From positions 1 through 8,378 of the forward strand of contig JANYHP010000164.1 of the NCBI GenBank assembly GCA_025359005.1: a DNA stretch of 8,378 bases, in the 5' to 3' direction. Under the pieces are notes generated by a model. That model searched no databases, was not told where the DNA came from, and saw nothing but the letters and a program-made list of their open reading frames with translations. This DNA comes from Hyphomicrobiaceae bacterium. GTDB lineage: Bacteria > Pseudomonadota > Alphaproteobacteria > Rhizobiales > Hyphomicrobiaceae. The position numbers were made by a program, and so were the translations under genes. Every line of letters starts with the position of its first letter. Within the stretch, counting starts at the first letter, position 1. Positions 1 to 6,213 of this stretch are shown here, one piece after another.

Positions 1-6
1 TATAGC

Positions 7-690
7 CTAGTCCATCACTGCGCCAATGGTCGATCGGTTTATAATCACCACATGGCCCACCAGCCAGACGAGCAGCGCGCCCAGATCCTTCTGCGTATGC
101 CCGGCGACCATTTCCACGGCAACTTTGTTGTCAACCCACGCACGCGCGACTTGGCGGTGCGTATCGACCTTCCGCCAATCCTTCACCACCGGCCCGATCA
201 GGAACCCGAGCTGCATGCCGCTGTCCGCCAGCAGTGCACGCGGTGGTGCCTTGGCGCCGTCCGCCAGCCGATGCGCGCACAATTCCATCGCCACATGCGC
301 CGAACCGATGCCGGCGAAGACCTCGTCGGCGGTCGGCGCTTGGGTCGACGCCGGGAACGGCTTGGCCATGCGGAAGGCGATCTCGGTCTCGATCGCCGTG
401 GGGTTCGGCACCGGGATCGACAGCGGGATACCGCCCTTCGAGGCATCGATGATGCCGCCCCGCAGCACCGGCGCGCAGTTGGGCTCCGACGAGGCATTGG
501 CCGCGCCCACTTTCCACCCCTCCGTAGGCCCGAGCTTGGCGCGGATGATGTCCTGCACCATGTACGCCTCCGCATCCGTCTCCGGCACGCGCAAGGGCGT
601 CGCCGCTCTCTTGCCCCCCGGTTTGCGCGCATCCAACAACGCCGCCGCAAATACCTCGGCATCGGCAGCAGTGAAGGGTGTGGTCGACAT
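7..690 (-). CDS. 2-keto-4-pentenoate hydratase / FAH-family protein, C-terminally truncated
   Basis: Encodes 227 residues resembling the MhpD-type 2-keto-4-pentenoate hydratase branch of the fumarylacetoacetate hydrolase superfamily. These are cytosolic divalent-metal enzymes that hydrate 2-hydroxy-dienoates in meta-cleavage pathways. Visible landmarks are GWKVGA (58-63), the ETE metal-ligand pair (E101, E103) after PNPTAIE, the third acidic position in HVAMELCAHRL (E136), ALLADSGMQLGFLIGP (152-167) and a GH...LGALLVWL segment (198-210). Members normally run about 255-265 residues and continue from here into a glycine/threonine-rich VVTTG-type pocket strand. In this gene the resemblance stops near residue 215, and a short unrelated tail (NRSTIGAVMD) leads to a TAG stop. 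The ATG at 690 was chosen because homology begins there and a GGAG lies about 9 bases upstream; the frame stays open further upstream without homology. It is divergent from fumC. The fold assignment is fairly sure, the substrate is not, and the product may be inactive. Confidence 0.8.
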   Translation of the reverse strand: MSTTPFTAADAEVFAAALLDARKPGGKRAATPLRVPETDAEAYMVQDIIRAKLGPTEGWKVGAANASSEPNCAPVLRGGIIDASKGGIPLSIPVPNPTAIETEIAFRMAKPFPASTQAPTADEVFAGIGSAHVAMELCAHRLADGAKAPPRALLADSGMQLGFLIGPVVKDWRKVDTHRQVARAWVDNKVAVEMVAGHTQKDLGALLVWLVGHVVIINRSTIGAVMD

Positions 691-902
691 GGGCGGGGCT
701 CCGAGAGATTGAGGCACTGCTATGATCGAATGCGAGGCGAGGCGCAACCAAAGGCAAACTTGCCAAGGTGAGGTCCCAGGCTTAAGCGGTGCCGGTCGTT
801 TCGGGACTGTCCGTCGGTCGCTTCGCAGCAGATTGGGCAGTCCCATGCTCCGTCGGGCGGATTTTGCCGTGCCTGTCGGTCCATGTCTGAGAGTGAGCCC
901 CC
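691..902. promoter_or_regulatory. Divergent intergenic region, hydratase / fumC
   Basis: This 212-base gap separates two genes transcribed away from each other, so it must hold both promoters. No convincing -35/-10 pair stands out on either strand. A small dyad, GGCAA-AC-TTGCC at 753-764, could be an operator half-site pair but is short enough to arise by chance. A weak purine-rich tract, GAGAGTGAG at 889-897, is the likely ribosome binding site for fumC. Reading frames cross this gap on both strands but none shows recognisable protein sequence. Confidence 0.5.
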
Positions 903-932
903 ATGACCACGTCGAATATGACCACGTCGAAC
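903..932 (+). repeat. 15-base tandem duplication at the fumC start
   Basis: The first 15 bases of fumC (ATGACCACGTCGAAT) are followed at once by a second copy (ATGACCACGTCGAAC) differing only in the last base. The protein therefore begins MTTSN-MTTSN and carries two in-frame ATG codons. The copy boundary is exactly the start codon. Only the first ATG has a purine-rich tract upstream at usual spacing. The second copy has the first copy in front of it, with no Shine-Dalgarno-like sequence. Confidence 0.9.
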
Positions 933-2318
933 CCAAAAACTCGCACCGAGACCGACACGTTCGGCCCCATCGAGGTTGAATCGGACAAGTACTGGGGGGC
1001 GCAGGCGCAGCGCAGCCTCGGCAACTTCAAGATCGGCTGGGAGAAGCAGCCGCTTGCGATCGTGCGCGCGCTGGGGATCGTCAAGCGGGCCGCCGCCGAG
1101 ACCAATATGGCGTTGGGCAATCTTGATCCGACGATCGGCAAAGCCATCGTGGCGGCGGCGCAGGAGGTGATCGAGGGCAAGCTCGACGCGCATTTCCCGC
1201 TGGTTGTCTGGCAAACCGGCTCCGGCACGCAGTCGAACATGAATGCCAACGAGGTGATCTCCAACCGCGCCATCGAAATGCTCGGCGGCGAGATGGGCTC
1301 GAAAAAGCCGGTCCACCCCAACGACCACGTCAACATGAGCCAGTCGTCCAACGACACCTACCCGACAGCCATGCACATCGCCTGCGCCGAAGAGATCCAC
1401 CATCGCCTGCTGCCGGCCCTGCAGAAACTGCGCAACGCGCTCAATGACAAGGCGCAGGCGTGGCAGCACATCATCAAGATCGGCCGCACGCACACCCAGG
1501 ACGCAACCCCCCTCACCCTCGGCCAGGAATTCTCCGGCTACACCACCCAGATCGAGAACGGTATCCGCCGCATCGAACAGACCCTGCCATCGCTGATGGA
1601 ACTGGCGCAGGGCGGCACCGCCGTCGGCACCGGGCTCAACGCGCCGAAGGGCTTCGCCGAGAAAGTCGCCGAGCATATCGCCGCGATCACGCACATGCCG
1701 TTCTCGTCCGCACCCAACAAGTTCGAGGCGCTGGCGGCCCACGACGCGATGGTGATGAGCCACGGCGCCATCAACACGGTGGCTGCCTCACTGTTCAAGA
1801 TCGCCAACGACATCCGCTTCCTGGGCTCAGGCCCGCGCTCCGGTCTCGGCGAATTGAACCTGCCGGAAAACGAACCGGGCTCGTCGATCATGCCGGGCAA
1901 GGTCAACCCGACGCAGTGCGAGGCGCTGACGATGGTGTGCGTGCAGATCTTCGGCAACAACGCGGCGCTGACGTTCGCCGGAGCCTCGGGGCATTTCGAA
2001 TTGAATGTGTTCAATCCGGTGATGGCCTACAACTTCCTGCAATCGGTGCGGCTGATGGCGGATGCGGCCGTCTCCTTCACCGATAATTGCGTGGTCGGCA
2101 TCCAGGCGCGCGAGGACAATATCAAGGCAGCGCTGGACCGCTCGCTGATGCTGGTCACCGCGCTCGCCCCGAAGTTCGGCTACGACAAGGCCGCCAAGAT
2201 CGCCAAGACCGCCCACAAGAACGGCACGACGTTGCGCGAGGAAGCCCTCAAGGAAGGCATCACCGAAGCCGACTTCGACGCCATCGTCCGCCCGGAAACG
2301 ATGATCGGGCCGAGTTGA
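903..2318 (+). CDS. fumC: Fumarate hydratase, class II (FumC)
   Basis: Encodes 471 residues, the usual length for iron-independent class II fumarase, a cytosolic homotetramer that interconverts fumarate and L-malate in the TCA cycle. Family landmarks are complete: TGSGTQSNMNANEVI (105-119), HPNDHVNMSQSSND (138-151), GRTHTQDATP (194-203) and the superfamily signature GSSIMPGKVNPTQCE (326-340). By comparison with E. coli FumC, H197 corresponds to catalytic H188, S327 to S318, and K333/N335 to K324/N326, all with a constant offset of nine. The C-terminal KNGTTLREEAL block is also intact. The extra offset comes partly from a duplicated MTTSN at the N-terminus. It heads a possible transcript with three downstream membrane-protein genes. 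FumC rather than aspartase or argininosuccinate lyase is favoured by the high match along the whole chain. Confidence 0.98.
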   Translation: MTTSNMTTSNPKTRTETDTFGPIEVESDKYWGAQAQRSLGNFKIGWEKQPLAIVRALGIVKRAAAETNMALGNLDPTIGKAIVAAAQEVIEGKLDAHFPLVVWQTGSGTQSNMNANEVISNRAIEMLGGEMGSKKPVHPNDHVNMSQSSNDTYPTAMHIACAEEIHHRLLPALQKLRNALNDKAQAWQHIIKIGRTHTQDATPLTLGQEFSGYTTQIENGIRRIEQTLPSLMELAQGGTAVGTGLNAPKGFAEKVAEHIAAITHMPFSSAPNKFEALAAHDAMVMSHGAINTVAASLFKIANDIRFLGSGPRSGLGELNLPENEPGSSIMPGKVNPTQCEALTMVCVQIFGNNAALTFAGASGHFELNVFNPVMAYNFLQSVRLMADAAVSFTDNCVVGIQAREDNIKAALDRSLMLVTALAPKFGYDKAAKIAKTAHKNGTTLREEALKEGITEADFDAIVRPETMIGPS

Positions 2319-2343
2319 GAGAAAGTCAGAGACGGACGGACCG

Positions 2344-2769
2344 ATGCTCCTGCTTCAGATCGATACAAGCGGTGCCGCCGGTTTCATGCTCGGTCGCCTG
2401 ATCGGGATGGGGCTGACGCTGCTGCTGCTTGGGTGGGTCCTCTGGGGCCGGGCCGGCCGCACTATCGTGCTCAGCCTGTTGGCGAGCGTATTCGCCGTGA
2501 ACTTTCTGGCTGATCAGATCGTCGGACCCGATACCTGGGCGCTTGAACGCTGGCCGACGGCAACAGCGTGGTGGCTCGCAGGTGCCCTCGCCTGGGGTAC
2601 GAGCGCCGCACTCCGTCGTCGCGACGCGACGAAAGGGCTGAGCGCGTCGGAGCCGGGCCTCAACACACGATCCCATTTCATTTACGGTCCGCTGTGGGCG
2701 TGGAGCGCCACACTCGCCGCTGTCGGCTGCCTAGCCTACGTCAGCCATTTCGTTCCAGGCAAAGTCTGA
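2344..2769 (+). CDS. Hypothetical membrane protein, four predicted helices
   Basis: Encodes 141 residues of no recognised family. Hydrophobic stretches at about 12-34 (GFMLGRLIGMGLTLLLLGWVL), 41-60, 72-90 and 113-135 suggest four transmembrane segments. A charged loop RRRDATKGLSASEPGLNTRS (91-110) separates the third and fourth. The chain is tryptophan-rich. There is no lipobox and no obvious catalytic motif. The gene starts 25 bases after the fumC stop, with only a weak GGACGGA tract ahead of the ATG, so it may depend on translation or transcription from fumC. A second small membrane-protein gene follows 15 bases downstream. The tight spacing and the sustained hydrophobic pattern argue that it is a real gene; the function is unknown. 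Confidence 0.72.
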   Translation: MLLLQIDTSGAAGFMLGRLIGMGLTLLLLGWVLWGRAGRTIVLSLLASVFAVNFLADQIVGPDTWALERWPTATAWWLAGALAWGTSAALRRRDATKGLSASEPGLNTRSHFIYGPLWAWSATLAAVGCLAYVSHFVPGKV

Positions 2770-2784
2770 AAGGCCACCCACTCC

Positions 2785-3003
2785 ATGATTGGACGCTTCT
2801 TCCGCTGGCTCGTGCGGTCTACGCTGCTGCGGCTCGTGCTGGGCGTCGTCGCCGGTTGGGTTGCGTGGATCATTCAAGCAGCGCTACCGGACGCCGGTTG
2901 GGTGCAGCGGACTGGATTGGTCTTCGTCGCCATGCTCGTCATCGGCTGGGCCGTCAAGCCGCTGGTCATGCGCAATAAAGTCCAGGGCAACAAGAACGGC
3001 TGA
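2785..3003 (+). CDS. Small hypothetical membrane protein, two predicted helices
   Basis: Encodes 72 residues: a basic N-terminus (MIGRFFRWLVRS), hydrophobic segments at about 13-32 and 43-61, and a polar basic tail (RNKVQGNKNG). The pattern fits a two-helix inner-membrane miniprotein with both ends in the cytoplasm by the positive-inside rule. No family was recognised. An AAGG sits about 11 bases before the ATG. It lies 15 bases after the preceding membrane-protein gene and 80 bases before the EamA gene on the same strand, so co-transcription is plausible. The two may act together, but nothing in the sequence proves it. Confidence 0.65.
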   Translation: MIGRFFRWLVRSTLLRLVLGVVAGWVAWIIQAALPDAGWVQRTGLVFVAMLVIGWAVKPLVMRNKVQGNKNG

Positions 3004-3083
3004 AATTGTATCGAGGGCCTCACCGACCGCACGTCCCTTTGATGCGGCGGCGCACAGCGGCACCATCAACGAGGCAACCCGAC

Positions 3084-3938
3084 ATGCCGCACACTGTGGT
3101 GACGACGGCGATCCTGACTGCCTTGGCCATGGGCGCCTTCGCGGCCAATTCGATTTTCTGCCGGCTGGCGCTGGCGCACACAAGCATCGATCCGGCGACG
3201 TTCACGCTGGTGCGCTTGTGCGCAGGCGCCGGCATGCTGGCGTTGTTGAATGCGACCAGAGCAAGCCATCCGATGCAAGGATCGTGGCCGGCGGCGCTGG
3301 CACTGCTGGCCTATGCCACGGGCTTCTCGTTCGCTTATGTCACGTTGACGGCGGCGACAGGCGCCTTGCTGTTGTTTGGCGCGGTCCAGGCGACCATGAT
3401 CGTCTGCGGCGTGCTCGGCGGCGAGCGCCTGTCGTTGGCGCAATGGAGCGGCCTCGCGGCCGCCATGGCCGGACTGCTGGCGTTACTTGCGCCCGGTGTC
3501 GCTGCCCCCGATCCCGCCGGCGCCCTGCTGATGGTGACCGCGGGCATGGCGTGGGGCGCGTACTCGCTGTTGGGCCGCGGGACGGCCGACCCGATCGCCG
3601 CCACCGCTGGCAATTTCCTACGCGCAGCGCCGTTGGCACTGCCTGTGTTGGCGTTCGCACCGTTGGATTGGGATCGGGCGGGCTTGCTCTGGGCAGTGCT
3701 CTCGGGCGCTGGCGCCTCCGGCATCGGCTACGCGATCTGGTACGCGGCCTTGCCTGGCCTCACCGCCGCACGCGCCGCGTCCGTACAATTGAGCGTGCCG
3801 GTCATCACCGCAGCTAGCGGCATCGTGTTCCTCGGCGAGGCCGTGTCGCTCCGCGTGGTGCTCGCGTCCGCAGCCGTCCTCGGCGGCATCGGCCTGGTGG
3901 TCTGGGGCCGCACCCGACCGGCAGCCAACCGCCGTTGA
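3084..3938 (+). CDS. EamA/DMT-family transporter
   Basis: Encodes 284 residues with the tandem EamA layout: two repeats (about 5-137 and 146-276), each of five hydrophobic helices. Diagnostic pieces are NSIFCRLAL (22-30) in helix 1, GAVQATMIVCGVLGGERLSLAQWSGL (99-124) ending the first repeat, and the equivalent QLSVPVITAASGIVFLGEAVSLRVVLASAAVLGG (235-268) ending the second. Proteins of this inner-membrane family mostly export metabolites such as amino acids or related compounds; the substrate here cannot be read. The ATG at 3084 is preferred over an in-frame TTG at 3006 because a GAGG lies 9 bases before it and the upstream residues are not hydrophobic. It is the last gene of the possible fumC cluster and converges with the PcaC-like gene. 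Confidence 0.9.
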   Translation: MPHTVVTTAILTALAMGAFAANSIFCRLALAHTSIDPATFTLVRLCAGAGMLALLNATRASHPMQGSWPAALALLAYATGFSFAYVTLTAATGALLLFGAVQATMIVCGVLGGERLSLAQWSGLAAAMAGLLALLAPGVAAPDPAGALLMVTAGMAWGAYSLLGRGTADPIAATAGNFLRAAPLALPVLAFAPLDWDRAGLLWAVLSGAGASGIGYAIWYAALPGLTAARAASVQLSVPVITAASGIVFLGEAVSLRVVLASAAVLGGIGLVVWGRTRPAANRR

Positions 3939-4006
3939 ACGAAAGCCGCCTTCCACCAGGACGCGCAACGAATGAGCGCTACCAAGGTTGCGTCAAGCGG
4001 TTCAGC

Positions 4007-4068
4007 GCGACCCAACATTCTACCGGCGGAGCTCGTTTTGTTGGGTCGCACGAAGGGCTTGACCCAAC
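4007..4068. repeat. Three-armed nested inverted repeat between convergent genes
   Basis: Arm 1, GCGACCCAACA (4007-4017), is the exact reverse complement of arm 2, TGTTGGGTCGC (4039-4049). The core of arm 2 (GTTGGGTC, 4040-4047) can also pair with arm 3, GACCCAAC (4061-4068), over eight bases with a 13-base loop. Two mutually exclusive hairpins can thus form. The position, 68 bases after the EamA stop and 11 bases before the PcaC-like stop, suits a bidirectional terminator. No strong T tract follows beyond TTTT at 4036-4039. The GTTGGGT...ACCCAAC pattern also resembles short palindromic repeats I recall from many proteobacterial genomes, so a dispersed REP-like unit is an equal possibility. 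Confidence 0.7.
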
Positions 4069-4079
4069 CGACGTCGCGC

Positions 4080-4463
4080 TCAGGCTTTGCCGTCGATCTC
4101 GGCGAAGACCTTGCGAGCCAGACGCATGCATTCGACGCCAACGGGCACGCCGGCGTACACCGCCACGTGGTGAATGATGGCCTGCACCTCGTCGCGCGTG
4201 ACGCCGTTGTTGAGCGCGCCCTTCAAGTGCAATTCCCATTCGTGCATGCGGTTGATGCCTGCCAGCAACGCCAGATTGAGCATGGAGCGGGTCTTGTGCG
4301 GCAGGCGCTCGTCGCCCCAGGCCATGCCCCAGCAATACTCGTTGAGAATTTCCTGGAAAGGCGCGTTGAACCCATCGCCCGACGCCATGGATTTCTCCAC
4401 GTAGGCGGCGCCGAGCACCTTCTTGCGGTTGGCAAGGCCTTTGTCTCTGAGGTCACGGTCCAT
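4080..4463 (-). CDS. Carboxymuconolactone decarboxylase family protein (PcaC-like)
   Basis: Encodes 127 residues, the usual size of stand-alone gamma-carboxymuconolactone decarboxylases. These are small all-helical cytosolic proteins; the classic member decarboxylates 4-carboxymuconolactone in the protocatechuate branch of the beta-ketoadipate pathway. Seen in order: RKKVLGAAYVEKSM (13-26), APFQEILNEYCWGMAW (34-49), RSMLNLALLAGINRMHEWELHL (59-80), LNNGVTRDEV (84-93) and IHHVAVYAGVPVGVECMRLA (97-116). There is no CxxC pair of the AhpD type, so a peroxidase role is unlikely. The ATG at 4463 was chosen because a GGGAG lies about 8 bases upstream; an in-frame GTG at 4502 lacks this. No other pca genes are nearby, so the true substrate is uncertain and a paralogue of PcaC is quite possible. 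It is divergent from an MFS transporter, which may share its regulation. Confidence 0.9.
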   Translation of the reverse strand: MDRDLRDKGLANRKKVLGAAYVEKSMASGDGFNAPFQEILNEYCWGMAWGDERLPHKTRSMLNLALLAGINRMHEWELHLKGALNNGVTRDEVQAIIHHVAVYAGVPVGVECMRLARKVFAEIDGKA

Positions 4464-4603
4464 GGCAGTCTCCCGGCATAACGTTTGGATAGATGACACC
4501 ATGTTTGCCCGAACCAGGTCACGGCCTCAAGCGCGCAGGTGACGGGCGGCGGTGGTGCAGGTACAGTTTTCTCCAACGGACCGAAGCGTAGGATTGCCAT
4601 TCC
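4464..4603. promoter_or_regulatory. Divergent intergenic region, PcaC-like / MFS
   Basis: This 140-base gap lies between divergently transcribed genes and must contain both promoters. The PcaC-like side has a clear GGGAG ribosome binding site. The MFS side has AGGA at 4590-4593, ten bases before its ATG. No clear sigma-70 hexamer pair and no long dyad that would mark a regulator site were seen. Confidence 0.4.
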
Positions 4604-5794
4604 ATGACCAAGCCAGTGACGCCGGACGTAACGATGCGGCGCACCGTGGCGATCCTGGCGGTGGCGCTGATCCTGTTCCAGGCGACGCAGACCATGAGCA
4701 TCGCGACCACGCCGCTGGCGGCCCATGCCATGCTCGGCGTTGACAAGACCTTCGCCACCCTGCCGATCTTCCTGACCAACCTCGGGCTGATGACCGTGAC
4801 GCTGCCAGCGTCGCTGCTGATGGGACGCGTCGGCCGGCGGGTCGGCTTCAGCCTGGGTGCCGGGTTCGGTATCCTTGGTGGGCTAACGTCGTTCTTCGGC
4901 ATCTGGCAGCAATCGTTCGTGCTGCTCTGCCTCGGCGCCTTCCTGCAAGGCGGCTCGGGTGCATTTGCCTGGCATTATCGGTTCGCCGCCGCCGACGCGG
5001 CAACGGCTCCCTTTCGCGCCAAGGCGCTGTCGCTGGTGATGGCCGGTGGCGTGGCCGCGGGCTTCATCGGGCCGCAAGTGGCGAAGTGGGCCGTCGACCT
5101 GCTCGATCCGGTGCTGTTCGCCGGCGTCTACGTGATGCTCGGCCTGTTCGCGTTCGGCATGCTGCTGCTGATGCAGCTGATCGATATTCCCCACGTGCAG
5201 ACAGCCGACGGAGGGCGTGGTGGCCGCCCCATGTCGGAGATCGCGCGCCAGCCGGCGTTCATGACCGCTGTGCTGTCGTCGATGTTCGGATTTGCCTCGA
5301 TGACGCTGGTCATGAGCGCCACGCCGCTGTCCATGAAGGCGTGCGGCTTTGCCTTCGGCGACAGCGCAACGGTCATCCAGTGGCACGTGGTCGCCATGTT
5401 CCTGCCGTCGTTTTTCACCGGCCATCTGATCAACCGGTTCGGTATTTTGCCGATCATCGCGACCGGGTCGCTGTTGGAGATCGGCTGCGCGCTGGTGAAC
5501 TTCGCCGGCATCGACTTCGGCAACTTCGTTCTCGCCAATATGCTGGTCGGGCTGGGCTGGAACTTCTGCTACCTCGGCGGCTCGACCTTGGTGACGACCA
5601 CCTACCGGGTGGAGGAACGCGCCAAGGTGCAGGGCATCCACGACTTCTGCGTCTACACCACGACAGCCACCGCCGCCGCCCTCTCCGGCACGCTGCAGGC
5701 ACAAGCCGGCTGGACGCAGGTGAACTTGGCCGTGCTGCCCATGCAGGCCGTGGTACTGCTGGCCGTGGCATGGCTCGCGCTCAAGCGGCGCTGA
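4604..5794 (+). CDS. MFS transporter
   Basis: Encodes 396 residues, typical of a 12-helix major facilitator superfamily permease in the inner membrane. The loop between helices 2 and 3 carries a recognisable motif A variant, GRVGRRVGF (74-82), in which the usual acidic residue is replaced by valine. The two halves are joined by a polar loop (about 195-218, TADGGRGGRPMSEIARQ). The second half carries QWHVVAMFLPSFFTGHLINRFG (259-280), a block I associate with a distinct bacterial MFS subgroup of unknown substrate. The ATG at 4604 is followed at once by a short hydrophilic N-terminus and helix 1, and AGGA sits ten bases upstream; M11 is a possible alternative. The gene is divergent from the PcaC-like gene, so uptake or export of an aromatic acid or ring-cleavage product is a guess from context only. 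Confidence 0.92.
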   Translation: MTKPVTPDVTMRRTVAILAVALILFQATQTMSIATTPLAAHAMLGVDKTFATLPIFLTNLGLMTVTLPASLLMGRVGRRVGFSLGAGFGILGGLTSFFGIWQQSFVLLCLGAFLQGGSGAFAWHYRFAAADAATAPFRAKALSLVMAGGVAAGFIGPQVAKWAVDLLDPVLFAGVYVMLGLFAFGMLLLMQLIDIPHVQTADGGRGGRPMSEIARQPAFMTAVLSSMFGFASMTLVMSATPLSMKACGFAFGDSATVIQWHVVAMFLPSFFTGHLINRFGILPIIATGSLLEIGCALVNFAGIDFGNFVLANMLVGLGWNFCYLGGSTLVTTTYRVEERAKVQGIHDFCVYTTTATAAALSGTLQAQAGWTQVNLAVLPMQAVVLLAVAWLALKRR

Positions 5795-6213
5795 ACACCG
5801 CGCGCATTTACTAAAACAACAAGCAGAGGTGGATTTTCTGGCTGCTTTGATGGTACTTTGACCATGCCCCGACCGGCCGGACGATCATGACGTCAGTGAC
5901 TGTGGTCGCGGTGCTGGGTTGAGGCTGTGGGTAAGCCACTTGCGGTGACGACGCAGGCGCTGCACGGGCAATCCCCAAGGCGGCCCTTATACGGGGGTGT
6001 GGTTGCAATACCCAAGCGCCTTGCGGGAAAGCGAAATGGCTCAGCGAGCGGAGCGGCAATGGCCGCATAGGCTGCGCCTCCTGTACAGAGGCACAGCATG
6101 GCCCGCCTACCAAGCGGGTTTGGTATCCGCGGCCAGGGCCGCTCCGCTCCCGGCAGATTATCAACGCGCACGGCACATTGGTTGTAGGGCAAAGCGTTGA
6201 GCGCGGCGATCCC
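5795..6213. other. Gene-free region between convergent MFS and rlpA-like genes
   Basis: About 420 bases hold no gene I can support. Minus-strand frames of about 100-120 codons exist (5811-6176 and 5893-6192), but they begin at poor starts, show mixed third-position composition unlike the neighbours, and match no family. The left third (5810-5865) is less GC-rich than its surroundings and includes a small ATGGT-ACTTTG-ACCAT hairpin (5850-5865). It is followed by CCGGCCGG (5873-5880) and TGACGTCA (5888-5895) palindromes. The right part holds the large structured inverted repeat listed separately. Since both flanking genes end here, the region needs terminators but no promoters for them. Its length and structure suggest an RNA gene, a repeat unit or decayed mobile DNA. 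Confidence 0.5.
6046..6149. repeat. Structured inverted repeat, candidate ncRNA or palindromic repeat
   Basis: GAGCGGAGCGGC (6046-6057) is perfectly complementary to GCCGCTCCGCTC (6138-6149). After a symmetric 3x3 internal loop the pairing resumes with GGCCGC (6061-6066) and GCGGCC (6129-6134), giving 18 pairs. The enclosed 62 bases contain two further hairpins. One spans 6071-6097: GCTG and GCCTC pair with GAGGC and CAGC, with one C-A mismatch and a CTGTACA loop. The other is CCCGC (6102-6106) with GCGGG (6114-6118), which competes with TACCAA/TTGGTA (6108-6113 with 6120-6125). The overall shape is a closing stem with two branches. It does not carry the conserved cores of tmRNA, RNase P RNA, SRP RNA or the common riboswitches that I can recall. 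Strand is undetermined because either transcript would fold. Confidence 0.5.

Noticed and set aside
720..1763. Minus-strand 347-codon frame across fumC
   Set aside because: Shadow of fumC, whose complete catalytic motifs leave no doubt about the coding strand; the antisense translation is Arg/Gly/Val-rich without motifs.
3006..3083. Upstream TTG start adding 26 residues to the EamA protein
   Set aside because: The extension is polar and arginine-rich ahead of helix 1, and the ATG at 3084 has GAGG at 9 bases.
4464..4502. Upstream GTG start adding 13 residues to the PcaC-like protein
   Set aside because: The added residues match no family sequence, and the ATG at 4463 has a clear GGGAG at proper distance.
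4883..5704. Minus-strand 273-codon frame inside the MFS gene
   Set aside because: Antisense of a clear membrane transporter; the His/Gln/Arg-rich composition is typical of the reverse of GC-rich coding DNA.
6046..6149. tmRNA, RNase P RNA, SRP RNA, 6S RNA or cobalamin riboswitch as identity of the structured repeat
   Set aside because: None of the conserved core sequences I know for these RNAs is present on either strand, and a two-branch closing stem does not match the rod shape of 6S RNA.
5811..6192. Two overlapping minus-strand frames (121 and 99 codons) as possible small genes
   Set aside because: No ribosome binding site of note, a GTG start for the longer one, mixed third-position composition, and the strong palindromes within are better explained as RNA or DNA structure.
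5997..6200. Plus-strand 67-codon frame through the structured repeat
   Set aside because: Covers the inverted repeat arms, no recognisable protein features, and no upstream ribosome binding site that stands out.
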